64,000 nucleotides of DNA from Mesostigma viride (taxonomy: Eukaryota; Streptophyta; Mesostigmatophyceae; Mesostigmatales; Mesostigmataceae), in NCBI GenBank assembly GCA_009746045.1, contig RPFO01000667.1, positions 92,082 through 156,081 on the forward strand, given 5' to 3'. A model generated the notes under the pieces. It worked only from the letters and a program-made list of their open reading frames with translations, had not been told where the DNA came from and searched no databases. This document shows, piece by piece, positions 46,343 through 58,200 of this stretch. A program made the translations under genes and the position numbers. The number at the start of each line of letters is the position of its first letter. Position 1 is the stretch's first letter.

Positions 46343-48531
46343 ATTGTCACTGATCACCGCCTCGTGCTCGCCCGCATCAGATTGCGGTTCCCTGGTGTGA
46401 AACCGTCGCGACAACTGGCGCCTCAGCCAGATCTCAAGGTGCTCCGGATTGTACTGAAGGATGCCGACATGATGTCAGCATGCAGAAGAGCAGGCCGCTA
46501 TGTCGCACCAGGACGACTTCCTGGCAGTCTTCGACGCCAGGGGCAGTCGTCAGAAGCTACACGCCATTCCGCCCCTGGGTGATATTTCAGTGATCCTCCG
46601 CGGTATCGATCGCTGCCAAGTATCGTCTGGCTGCCCGCACCCTCCCCTCCTTGCCTCCGCGCCGGCAGCTTGCTGTCCACTGCCACGCACCGACAGTGGT
46701 CGCCGCTAGGCAGATGCTCCGCCGCAACAGGGACGTACCGACCGCCAAACCTGGGCTGCAAGCGGCTTTGCGGGTCCCCTAGCTACGAGCAGGCCGAGAA
46801 GGCAGACGCTCAGCAGATGGTCAAAGACCTGCGCAGCTGCCAGCAGAAGCACGACGGCAAGGGGGCCTGGTTCTGGTACAGGCGCCTCGGGCAACCGGAC
46901 GCTGGCCTCGGCAGGCCCCACCGCCACGACGTTCCCGGCGCCCCAGCCAAGCGGCTTCGTACCTGGGCCGCGGCCACTGCCGAGGTCGGGGGGACAGCTG
47001 CGCCGCCCCCGCCCCTGCATGCTCCCATGCAGCCGCCGCCGCCCGCGGCCAGCCGCCCTGGCCGGCGGCCCTGCCAGGCCCCCGGCCCCGCTCAGGTCAG
47101 CGGCGGACTACCTAGTCCCCCCGCTGATCGGCCCGCTTGGCGACCCGTCAGACATGCCTCCTTTCACCTCTTGCGAGGTCACGGAGGCGGTCCAGCGTCT
47201 GCGTTATGCCGCCGCCACCGGCTCCGACTAGATTCCGGCCGCAGTTGTGAAACTTGCAGCCGAGTTCGAGGACACTGGTGTCATGCTGCTCTTCCGGGAT
47301 ATCTGCAACCGCCTTCTGCTGTCTTCGCTTGAACCGCCTCCAGCGGCCTGGCAACACAGTTCTCGCACGATGCTGTACAAGAACAAGGGGTCGCCAGCCG
47401 ACCCCGGTAACTACAGAGGGGTGTGCATCCAAAGCGCCCCCCTCAAGCTTCTCATGCGGCTCATCCTGAACCGCCTGCGCACGGCCCTGGACGGACACCT
47501 CAGTGAGACTCAGCACGGCTTCCGTTCAGCTAGGTTGTAACACAGTACAGGCGCTCTTCGCTACTCGCCGCCTTGTGGAAGAACTGCAACGCCTTCAGCC
47601 TGGTGAGTCGGACCCTCTGCGCCTTGTGCTGGTGGACTTCATCAAAGCCTTCGATTCGGTTTTCTGGCCGGCGCTACTATGGGACATCCTCGCTCTGTTC
47701 CGGATCCCCCGCCCCCCTTATTGCTGTCATCCGCAACCTGTATGAAGGGTCCACCACTTCGGTGCGCACTTCCTACCACGGGACCACGCCACCATGCCCT
47801 TTACAGAAGGGTGTGTGGCAGGGCTGCGTGCTGTCGCCCTACGTACCTGTTCATTTTCGTGGTCGAATACGTAATGATACAGGCGCGCAAGCGGTTTGCC
47901 CGCATCATGGGTAGGGAACCAGGGGTGCAGGTTGACAACCACTTCTGGCATGGCGGGGCAGACACGGAGATTCGGCTGGTGGACATCATCTATGCAGACG
48001 ACACCACCCTCTTAGAGGACACTGGGTACGTGCAGACGTGGCTTGACTGCCTAGCTATCGAGGCCCGCGCAGTGGGGCTTGAGGTCAGCAAGAAGACCGA
48101 GGCTCTGGCCATTGGGCTCACCCACCCACCGCCCGCCCTCTTTCTCCTTGACGGCTCTCGAGTCCTGTATCGGGACCGTGTCAAGCTGCTGGGCAGCCTC
48201 CTCCCCGGCTGCGAGGCTGATGTGGACCACCGCATCGCCCTCGCCTGGCACGCGTTACGCTAATATCGGGGCCCTGTGGCGCAAGTCCCTGGGCAAGATC
48301 GAGAAACAGGACCTAGCTGTTTAAGGTCCTCGTCCTTCCTGTTCTTACGTATGGGGCCGAGACGTGGACCCTCACAGCCGTTGACCTGGCCCGAAAGCTG
48401 GACGGCGCGGTAACCAACATGCTGCGATCCATTTTCAGAGTAGAATATGCTGCTCATGTTCGCAACGAGGACCTGTACCTCGGCATGCCACATATCACCT
48501 GCACCATTAACCCGAGCAGCGGCGCCTGCAG
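46343..48531 (+). pseudogene. LINE endonuclease end and reverse transcriptase, degenerate
   Basis: The first codons read VTDHRLVLARIRLRF, the closing DH motif of an APE-type endonuclease. RT pieces follow in changing frames: NYRGVCIQSAPLKLLMRLIL, LVDFIKAFDSVFWPALL, GVWQGCVLSPY, VDIIYADDTTLLEDTGY, and the C-terminal VLTYGAETWTL. Breaks include a TAG in GSD*IPAA near 47229, frame changes near 47530, 47715, 47850, 48260 and 48320, and a TAG near 48536. It preserves residues lost in the 6292 copy (Cys at the GVWQGC site) and is a relative of that element, not a descendant. Confidence 0.8.
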
Positions 48532-48910
48532 CTCGTAGGGCACCTAGCTCGCACCAACCAGGTAGACACCTCACGTGGCCCCCCCGCGGGACTACGCCCA
48601 GCTCAGCCTGGCCGGCACCTCCTTACGTGGGCCGGGCCCCGTGATGCTAGACGCCGCAAGGCCCACACCTTCAAAGAACAGCTATAGTAGAGGACATGGG
48701 GGGCCTCGGCCTCTCCGTGATTTGGAAAAAGATGATGGACAAGGCCAAGTGGGCTCAGGTGATAGAGGACAACGAGCCCCCTCCCGTGGGGAAGCACCTG
48801 CGTGTGCAAACATACGGGAAGCACGCCAGACAGGTCCCCTAGGGGAGAGTTGATGTTGATAGATTTTGTAGATAGTTGTTGTAGATAGATTAGACCGGTA
48901 GGACTGTTTG
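46343..48910 (+). mobile_element. 5'-truncated LINE with composite tetranucleotide tail
   Basis: Starts in the end of an endonuclease domain, runs through the RT and C-terminal region, and ends with a 3' UTR followed by the array 48911-49640. Its 5' edge lies directly against the minus-strand LINE fragment. I could not identify a target duplication. Confidence 0.8.
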
Positions 48911-49640
48911 CACCCATCCATCCATCCATCCATCCATCCATCCATCCATCCATCCATCCATCCATCCATCCATCCATCCATCCATCCATCCATCCATCCA
49001 TCCATCCATCCATCCATCCATCCATCCATCCATCCATCCATCCATCCATCCATCCATCCATCCCTCCCTCCCTCCCTCCCTCCCTCCCCTCCCTCCCTCC
49101 CTCCCTCCCTCCCTCCCTCCCTCCCTCCCTCCCTCCCTCCCTCCCTCCCTCCCTCCCTCCCTCCCTCCTCCCTCCCTCCCTCCCTCCCTCCTCCCTCCTC
49201 CCTCCCTCCCTCCCTCCCTCCCTCCCTCCCTCCCTCCCTCCCTCCGTCCGTCCGTCCGTCCGTCCGTCCGTCCGTCCGTCCGTCCGTCCGTCCGTCCGTC
49301 CGTCCGTCCGTCCGTCCGTCCGTCCGTCCGTCCGTCCGTCCGTCCGTCCGTCCGTCCGTCCGTCCGTCCGTCCGTCCGTCCGTCCGTCCGTCCGTCCGTC
49401 CGTCCGTCCGTCCGTCCGTCCGTCCGTCCGTCCGTCCGTCCGTCCGTCCGTCCGTCCGTCCGTCCGTCCGTCCGTCCGTCCGTCCGTCCGTCCGTCCGTC
49501 CGTCCGTCCGTCCGTCCGTCCGTCCGTCCGTCCGTCCGTCCGTCCGTCCGTCCGTCCGTCCCTCCCTCCCTCCCTCCCTCCCTCCCTCCCTCCCTCCCTC
49601 CCTCCCCTCCCTCCCTCCCTCCCTCCCTCCCTCCCTCCCT
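48911..49640 (+). repeat. 730-bp composite array: CATC, CCTC, CCGT, CCTC blocks
   Basis: Four consecutive tetranucleotide blocks, each internally near-pure: (CATC)n to about 49060, (CCTC)n to about 49244 with a few 3-base slips, (CCGT)n to about 49559, (CCTC)n to 49640. They are joined by single-base changes of one unit. Long ORFs across it are artefacts. It lies at the LINE 3' end. Confidence 0.9.
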
Positions 49641-50291
49641 AGCACTATACTTTTCGTCCGAGGGTAGTAAAAATGATCCGAGGCGTAAATTACGAGGTCT
49701 TATCTTACTACCTAGATACGAGGCGTGAGATCCAACGCCGTAATCATTACTACCTATCATCCTACGTAGTAATTTTACTAGCCGTAAGTAAGAGTAACGT
49801 TACGACTGCACATCTTTGGTAGTACATTACCGACAGAGTAAATTACCGCGACGGGTCTTGGTTGGTAATCTACCACCTGTAGATTAGGTGCCAGTGATCC
49901 GATGCTGTAAGATACGTTTCAGTAAGTTACTTCGGGGATCTTTGCCTGTACACGGCCAGATGGATAATTATATTGTAATGGAGAAGTGGGAGAACGTGCG
50001 TGTCTATTAGCAAATGCAGCGAAATATAAAAATGTAGTTATCAGCCTTTTTCGCCTATTCAGCAGTTGTCGTTGTCGGCCGTTGTCATTAAGCGGCTATA
50101 GATTATGTGTGCTGGGGCCGGTGAAAAGACGCTAGCAAAGTTCGTCTGAATGGCGTCCAATAGAGGGGATTTTATTCTTAGTGGATTGTTGGACGAGGAG
50201 AAGGCGAGGTTGCTGGCGGAGAATGCGAAAGAGCAGAGGGAAGCAGCGGAAGCCGTGCGTGGAAGATGAGGTAACGGGATGGAGTGTGGGC
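49641..50291. other. Left flank of the complete DNMT element
   Basis: A TA/CG-rich stretch with GTAGTAA-like words to about 49900, otherwise nothing recognised. A 39-codon ORF at 50149-50268 (MASNRGDFILSGLLDEEKAR) has a protein-like composition and is followed by GAGGTAACG, which could be a splice donor. It might be a first exon interrupted by the retroelement, but support is weak. Confidence 0.35.
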
Positions 50292-50295
50292 CCTG

Positions 50296-50690
50296 TGTCG
50301 CGTCTGCGTGCCACAATCTCCGGCGCCACCATGGCGGCTGGCCACTCAGCTTAATTTGGTAAAACCCAAATGAGCTGAGCTGATGTGCCTGCCTTAACTG
50401 CATGCCCTGTGGGGTGGGCGAGGACCTGTCCCATGATTCCCCCCCTCGCTGGCGACCGGCCCCATCACGAAGACAGCGATCGTACCAAGACAAGGGCAGC
50501 GGTGACCGCAGTCAAGCTGCGGGAGGTAAACTGCGCAGCGGTGCACACTGGACAAAACCAATCCCCCTCCGGAATGCTGGTGACCACGGGCTGCAAGCAC
50601 TGCATGTGCCAACCACAGTTACACTGATCACACAATAACATGGACTCCGCCTGATCGACCCGGTGACAAACCTGACACTGGGCGTCCTTG
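50296..50690 (-). repeat. B2 terminal repeat of copy 2 (includes a PHD-coding copy)
   Basis: 395 bp matching B1 (51869-52263). It contains the last 74 codons of pol, that is the whole PHD finger and tail, plus the 3' noncoding end. It ends exactly at the target duplication. Confidence 0.9.
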
Positions 50691-50763
50691 TCCTCGGCTG
50701 AGAGCCCTCCTTTCTTTACTCGAAGAGACTAAAGAAAGGAGGGCTCTCAGCCGAGGACAAGGA
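50685..50763. repeat. 34-bp inverted repeat with 11-nt loop at the A2/B2 junction
   Basis: Arms 50685-50718 and 50730-50763 are exact reverse complements. The loop is CTCGAAGAGAC (50719-50729). At the A1 end the adjacent 11 bases (60169-60179) are the reverse complement of this loop. The outer six bases, TCCTTG, are shared with the B2 repeat, a microhomology join. Confidence 0.9.
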
Positions 50764-51866
50764 ACTGTCCCTCGTGCCTGATAACCACCTTATTGCCTCC
50801 CCTGCTATAGAATAATGCTTTCAAAACACACACTTTGCACAGTCTGATGATGAAGCCGCACATGCGGAGTTTATTGAGAAAGTTAATACAATTACAACAC
50901 GTTGATAGTCTCAATATCGATGCACTCCATGCTCACGAGCCCGCAGTTAGGCAGCGCTCCATGACATGCTACCGGCCTTGCTCCCAAGGAAAGGGAGAAA
51001 CACGAAGGCCACTAACGAGAGACTCGAAGAGACTACACGCTGCGTGAGAGTCCTCTTCGACTATGAACCAAACCATTCGTCATGCCACACGCATGACACA
51101 CGCCACACTTGTCAGTCCAGCCAGGAATGCCAAAACTATCTTGCTGCCTGAACCATGCGAATAGAAACCGCATTCCAGTTGCCGTCCTGGCTTTCTACCA
51201 CACATGCCAACAAAAGCAGGAAGGCATCCCGACAAATCTAAATTGCTACCCTGTTGCCGATCTCATCTCCTAGAGGCTCCGGCATTTCTGTCCCTGGGAA
51301 TGTCCGACATTGAGTCACGTCCAGCAAGGTCGAAGCATAATATCCTTCAGACAATCTGCACGCTCACACCTTGCGTGTGAGTGGCCCAGCAAACATTGCG
51401 TCTAATCGTTCCTTTCTAGAAGAAATCCCTTTTTAGGGCTGCCAGCGATTTCGCATTCATTCCAGCGATCTGGCTCCGCACCGCAAATTGTCCTTTTCCA
51501 TTTTCTGTCCAGTCCTCATAACGTTGACCCGCTATTCTACACCACAAAGACACCTGGCCTGTCAATAGCCTCGGCGCTGTTGAAGTCCAGCAGTCCAGCT
51601 TCAGCTCCAGCTGTCCACTAACACGCGTATGATCCTCTCGACGCTGCACACTTGTGCTGCCGTCCGCTCAAGTCAGTGCTGCGCGCCCAGCTGTGCCTGG
51701 CCCGGCGCGCGTGCACGTACACTTTCGTCCGCTCTTATGCTGCAAGTGCTAGTGTCCCCCCCGGTCACTAGCCTTTGTCGAAAATGCGTAGAAGACAAAT
51801 TCCTTGCGCACGTCACCGGTCTTGTGCATAGTGGGCGCCCGGATGACATAGCGCGCGTCCGTGACA
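50730..51866 (-). repeat. A2 repeat of copy 2
   Basis: 1137 bp, matching A1 with a 1-base difference (CAGTCCAGC here, CAGTCAGC at about 61044). Its TGTCAC start lies two bases from B1. Confidence 0.9.
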
Positions 51867-51868
51867 GC
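51867..51868 (-). other. GC dinucleotide at the B1/A2 junction
   Basis: Between ...GCGACA of B1 and TGTCAC... of A2. The same two bases occur at 4633-4634 in copy 1 but are absent at the outer ends of the complete copy. Confidence 0.85.
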
Positions 51869-52263
51869 TGTCGCGTCTGCGTGCCACAATCTCCGGCGCC
51901 ACCATGGCGGCTGGCCACTCAGCTTAATTTGGTAAAACCCAAATGAGCTGAGCTGATGTGCCTGCCTTAACTGCATGCCCTGTGGGGTGGGCGAGGACCT
52001 GTCCCATGATTCCCCCCCTCGCTGGCGACCGGCCCCATCACGAAGACAGCGATCGTACCAAGACAAGGGCAGCGGTGACCGCAGTCAAGCTGCGGGAGGT
52101 AAACTGCGCAGCGGTGCACACTGGACAAAACCAATCCCCCTCCGGAATGCTGGTGACCACGGGCTGCAAGCACTGCATGTGCCAACCACAGTTACACTGA
52201 TCACACAATAACATGGACTCCGCCTGATCGACCCGGTGACAAACCTGACACTGGGCGTCCTTG
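51869..52263 (-). repeat. B1 repeat of copy 2
   Basis: 395 bp: the end of pol from about residue 1939 (PHD finger) through the 3' noncoding segment to GCGACA. Repeated as B2. Confidence 0.9.
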
Positions 52264-55200
52264 ACTCGGCGAGATGTGTGCGGTTGGAGGTCGTGGACCA
52301 AATTGGGCAGTGAGCAGGGACTGAGATTGCTGAGGTTGTCTGTCGTACGGCTCCCGTCGGCGCCCTCCAAAATTGCCACTCCCGATGGTTTGATAGCCAC
52401 AATGCGCAAAATGGTGGGCCCCGCCTCCACATCCAAAGTGTGCTTCAGCTGAGTGCGCAGGAAAACATACTGCCCTGGCCTAAACCGCAGCTGGCGAGCC
52501 ATGTATGCGCCCCCCCGGCGCTGAGCGTAACGCAGGGAGTCCCTGTGCTGAGCAATGAACAAGTTGTTCATCGCGATGGGCATGACCTTCTTAAAAGTCT
52601 CTGCCCTGGCCAGCACCTCAACCAAAAATTGCTGAGCGTTGTCGAAGGCCATGGGTTCGGGGTGCGCAACCTGTGCCTCCGTAGGCAAAAGAGGATTACG
52701 CCCGAACAGAAGGAAATACGGGGAGAAGGTAGCGAGAGACTCCTGGGGAGACATGCGATAACCCATGGCAATCCATGCCAACTCGCGATCCCACCTGGCC
52801 GACTCCGGCACCTGCAGGCTCCACTTGCGCAGCGCCTGCTTGACGGTCTGCACCAATCTCTCAGCCAAACCATTGGCCTGAGGATGCTCCCGAGAAGTGC
52901 GACGGTGATCAATAAGACATCCATCCAGCAACTCCTGGAACTCACCCCTGAACTCACCACCCTGGTCCGTGACTACCTCCGCGGGAGCCCCAAACCTGGT
53001 GATGATGTCTGCAAAATGCTTCGCTGTGGTAGCGGCATGCTTGTCAGCAATGGGGATCAACTCAACCCATTTGCTAAAGCTCTCCACGCATACCATGACA
53101 TAGAGGTTGCCGTCAGGGCTCTCCTGAAACGGCCCGCACAGATCGACGTGCCAGCGATAAAACAAGCCCTTGATGGGAAGCGACATCAGCTCCTTGGCAC
53201 CATGATCTGCGCTAAAGTTAGCCTTGGTTCGAGCACACGGGACACAGCTGGCCACTACCTGGGCCACTGTGTGTCGCATGTTATTCCACCAATAGCTGGT
53301 CCGTACGAGGCTGAGCGTGCGATTGCCACCCAAGTGACCATACCGCTCGTGGTACGCCTGCACTATAGCAACGCGCTTGTCAGGCGGTGGGACGACCACC
53401 CTACGCTTGCCCAACAGCTTGTACAAAACCCCATCTTCCCAACCATAGGTTGCAGCCCTGTGCTGCACCCTGTTCAACTCCGTCGCCTTCTGAGCAGGAG
53501 TCCAATCGACTGGAGTAGGAGTCAAGACAGCACCCTGCACTTGCTCCAAAACTCGACCATCTAGCCAGATATCAGCGGTGTAGCAATCAGCAAGAGAGCT
53601 ACGCGCTAAGAGAGCCTGCACAGCGATCAGCTGCTGCAGAGAAGGATCAATGTCAAAGGACAGAGACCTACCCTCTTCCATAGCGCACACAGCTTTGGAT
53701 GGCGTGAATGGCGACGGCCGCACCGGGTCGTCGCTGATGCCGAAGTCCGCCACAGAGTACTCGACACTGCGCCACCACGCCTCCTCCTCATCGTCGGCCG
53801 CATACCCAGCAGCGTTCACAAAGACCACAGAACCCGACGAGCCCTCGGCACCCATGGCCCGGGCTCCAGTGTGGTCAACAGTGGTAGGCATGGCGTATCG
53901 GGATAGCACATCGGCGTTGACATGGTCCTTGCCGGCCCGATGCACAATGGTCATGTGGTACTCCTGGATAATCATGGCCCATCGGGCGAGCTTACCCGTC
54001 AGGTTGGTGTTGGTCATTAGCCACTGAAGCGGCTGGTGGTCTGTCACCAGAGTAAACACGCGCCCAACTAAATACGGGCGAAAGTGCTTGATGGCCCACA
54101 CCACAGCCAGTGCCTCCCCCTCATAGGAAGAATACCGGCTCTCCGCTGGGTTGTTGCTGCGACTAGCATAAGCAATAACGTGCTCGCGCCCATCACCATC
54201 CTTTTGCGCCAAGACCGCACCCAGTCCTACCTTGGACCAGTCGGTATATAACACAAACGGCAAAGCATAGTCAGGGGCGCGCAGAATCGGGGCCGACGTG
54301 AGCTCCTGCTTGATTGTCTCGATGGCGCGTTGCTGTGCGGGACCCCACGCCCACACGCACCCCTTCTTGAGTAACTCGGTCAAGGGCTTCACCTTGCTGC
54401 TGAAGTTCTCAATGTAACCTCGGTAATAGCCAGCCAAACCCAAATACGCCCGCACCCCTGAGACATCCGTGGGTACGGCGGCCTGCACAATGGATTCGAC
54501 CTTGGCGGCATCAGGCGTCCGGCCACCCGGCACAATCTGATGACCAAGGAATGAGAGGGTCCGCTGGGCGAACTTGCACTTCTCAGGGTGCAGCCGCATA
54601 TTATGCTCCTCGAGAGCCAAGCGAACCTGCTCCAAGTGCGCCAGGTGCTCCTCAAATGTCGCGCTAAAGACGATTACATCATCAATGTAACAAGCGGCGA
54701 AAGGAAGACCTGCAAGCACTTTGTCCATAGCTCGTTGGAAAACAGCACTAGCGTTGCGGTGCCCAAAGGGCATGCGCACCCACTCATACAAATTGCCGCC
54801 CCCCCAGAATGCAAGCTTCCGCTGATCCTCCGGCGCAACTGCGATCTGATGAAAGCCGCTACGCAGGTCCAGCGAGGACACAAACTTCACATGAGGAGAT
54901 ATCTTATCCAGGACATCATCCACACGTGGCATGGGGTAACGGTCCACGGGTGTGTGTGCATTCAGCAACCGCAGATCGGTGGCCATGCGCATACCCGTCC
55001 ATGCCCCGGTGATAGCGTCCTTCTTGGGCGCAACGACAACGGCAGCGGCATAGCTGGAGGAAGATTGCCTGATGATACCGGCATCCTCTAACTCCTTGCA
55101 TTGCTCGGCTACAAAATCCAACTCGGCCTGACTCAGGCGATGCTGGCGTCGGAACAAAGGGGTGTCAGTGTCCAATGGAACACGCATGGTCCCACCATTG

Positions 55201-58200
55201 AAACACCCCAGTTCATCACTTGTGAAAGCGAAGGCCCCCCTTGCAGTGCCTAGCCACTTTAGCATGGCTGAGCGCTGCGCATCAGAAAGGTGTTCGCCAA
55301 TAGCCCAGGGGTGCGTATCCGCGGGATCACCCACAGCTACCGCATGTGCCTCAAGATGCGGCGCCCTAGCCGCATCGTCGTGGAACAAGGAAAAGGCTGC
55401 CACGCCTGGTGTGACACCCACCGCCGGAGCCTCGCGTGCCGCACGGTGTATTACCCGATGCAGCGTGGGCTCGCCGGCCAGCACGGTGCTGGTCAGCAGG
55501 GCGGTCATGAGAATGATAGTCCACACCTGTCGCAGACGCCACCCCCATGCTGATGAAGTCCCCGTCGCTGCAGGGCGCTTCAGTTTGGCTGCGCGCGCCT
55601 CAACCTGCTGAGGCGGATTGGCTGGGGACGCCCCCCCAGACTGGCGCACGGCAACCGATGCAAGCAGCACATACCCGACCTGCAACACCGACATAGCCTG
55701 GCCTATCAAAGACCAGCGCTCACTCTCGAGCACGCCCGGCAGCGCCGAGGCCCCGACATGAAAACCCATGCTGGCCTCACGAAATTCTGCGGGTGGCTGC
55801 ACCAACAGACCGGTGGTAGTGTCCCAAACGAGACCCTTACCCCGATCACGGTATGCTGTCGACCCTTGGTAACTGACCAGGGTCGGCAGTGCACACATGG
55901 GGCTCCCGACCCGGTTGACGCGTGCATACGGTGGGCGATCCTCGCTATCCACCTTCTGCGTGACTAGGTGGGAAGGCAATGCTACCTCCGCAGACACACT
56001 CGGATGCTGCCTTGCTACGGCCCCCAAGACCGCCTGCACATCGGTCGCACACGCCACGTTGGTCCAATAGGCACGCAAACGATGCGTGAGCCCACCCAGC
56101 CCTGCGTTGTCACACACGATGGGCTCCCCCAGGAGTGCCACGATTGTAGCCCAGTCCTCCCGCACCGCCTGATGTGGGCTGTCACCCGCCACAACGTTCT
56201 CAAACAGATACGCAGGCGGATGGGGCTGACGCGACTGCAACAGTCCCACCACACGCAACAGTTCCCAGAACAGCGCGCTACGCGGATCGGCTAGCCCCCG
56301 CCCTTGCCCTGCCTGGCTCAGGCCCTGGCACTCCCAACCCGCAATTACCAAGTCGATGGCATGATGCCTGCGCAACAACTGCTGCACCTGCACCTCACCG
56401 ATGGCTCGGATATCTTGAGGACATTCCCCAAACGGGTCACGCCATGCTGATGGCGGAAACTGCGCGGGATACTCTCGCGACAACACGCCACAGTGACTGA
56501 AGTACACCTGACGCGCCTTGTGCGATGGCTCTACCGCGATGAGTTTACGGCACACGCCGCCTGCGGCCAAAAAGCCTGCAATGCCCCCTCCGATCCCCGC
56601 AAACAGTTCCAACACTACCGCACCCTTGGCAAAATCAGGGGCCTGCGGTAAGATTGCAGCAGAAAAATTACCTTGGGCCTCCGAGACACCCGGTTGCAGC
56701 AAAGTGAGGCCATGGCTGGCCATCTGAGGAATGGTGATGACGGCTTCAGTTACCCGCTTGCGCATAGCCAGCTGCCGCGTGGACGTCACAGCATCCAGCG
56801 ACCACTGCGTGCGCATCTTGGCAATGCTCGCCGTTGGCTGGGGCAGCACCGTCCGATGCTTGTCCCACGCCGATGAGCCCGCCGCCCGTACCTCCACCAT
56901 GCTGACCTCCACCACGCCCGCAGCCGCGGAAGGGTTGAGGCGTGCAGCCCCGGCTGAAGAACTGAAGCATGAGACCGGCACGCTGGCCCGCTTCAGGCCA
57001 GCCCCATCCCAATCAGGGATGTAAGATGCCTCCTCCGCCCTATAGTCCACCTGAACCATGGCGCGAGCAAGGACATCCACCCCGAGTAGTGCGGAATATC
57101 CACACTTGTTGACCACCAGCGCATACGCGGACACGGTGGTCATGCTAGAGGCGCGCAACGGATTGAAAATCACGTTGACTTTAACCGCCGTCATAGCGTA
57201 CGGCTTACTAGCCGGACCCTGCCAACCTGACACAGACACGGGGCTTTCCACTAAGCCACCGTTCTCGTAGGTCAGGTTCAGCATGGTGGCCAAGTCCGTG
57301 CTGATGACTAGCGGCTGAGCACCGCTATCAAGCTTGACTGCGCCAACCAACGGACATGTCACCATGTCGCTCCATACATCTCCACAGGCTCCAACTGCTT
57401 GGAACGCCATGGACGGCTCACCATTGGGGTATGGAACCACCGTGGGAACCTGGGGGACTGCACTAGTGCGCTGCTGGCTACTTGTGCTGACCACTCCCGC
57501 TTGCACCACGGGCACTGCGGCTTCTACCGGCTGGCGCCCGTAGGTGACGGACTCAGAATTGCGCAAGGTGCGCACATCATGCCCATCTGCGAACAACTGG
57601 ATCTCGGACACAACCGACCCCAGCCACTCAACCCCCTTCTGCCCGAAGGTGTCGACCACCTGCCGTGCTGAAAACATGGGTACGTCCACAATGAACGGCA
57701 TTGGGTACACAGGCGCCAATCGCCTACGCTGCTCCAGCCCAGCAGGGTTCGCATGCTCAAAAGCAGATTGCACCCCAGCCAGCGGCATGGAAAAGGACGC
57801 GGGCAACTGCCCGGCAGGCAACATGGGTGCCTGCTGAAAAGAAAGCGGGCTGCGTGCCTGCTTGCCTTTGGTAGCCTCCGCAGCGTTGATCTCGACGTCA
57901 CCCGGCATGGGCGCCCAGAATGGGTCCTCCCGGTACACCGTCTCGAATTGGTTGGGGGGCGCCGTCGCCTCCTCACCATGCTTGATGGCAGCCACCTGGG
58001 CTTCCATCGAGTCGGTCTTGCCCGCCATCTCGGCGAAGTGGACCGTCTTGATGCCCGCGGCTGGACACTTGTTCATCAGGTGCCACTTCGTGTCTGCCCC
58101 ATGCGGCTTCGTGCAGCGGCTTGGACACTCGCGACTAAGGTGCCCATCCTTGTCGCAAAGGAAGCAGCCCGATTTGCGCGCATCCGTCCTAGTACCCGTC

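Noticed and set aside
48603..49760. Long ORFs of Asp-Gly-Arg-Thr, Met-Asp-Gly-Trp or Ser-Val-Arg-Pro repeats
   Set aside because: Products of the CATC/CCTC/CCGT array on both strands, not proteins.
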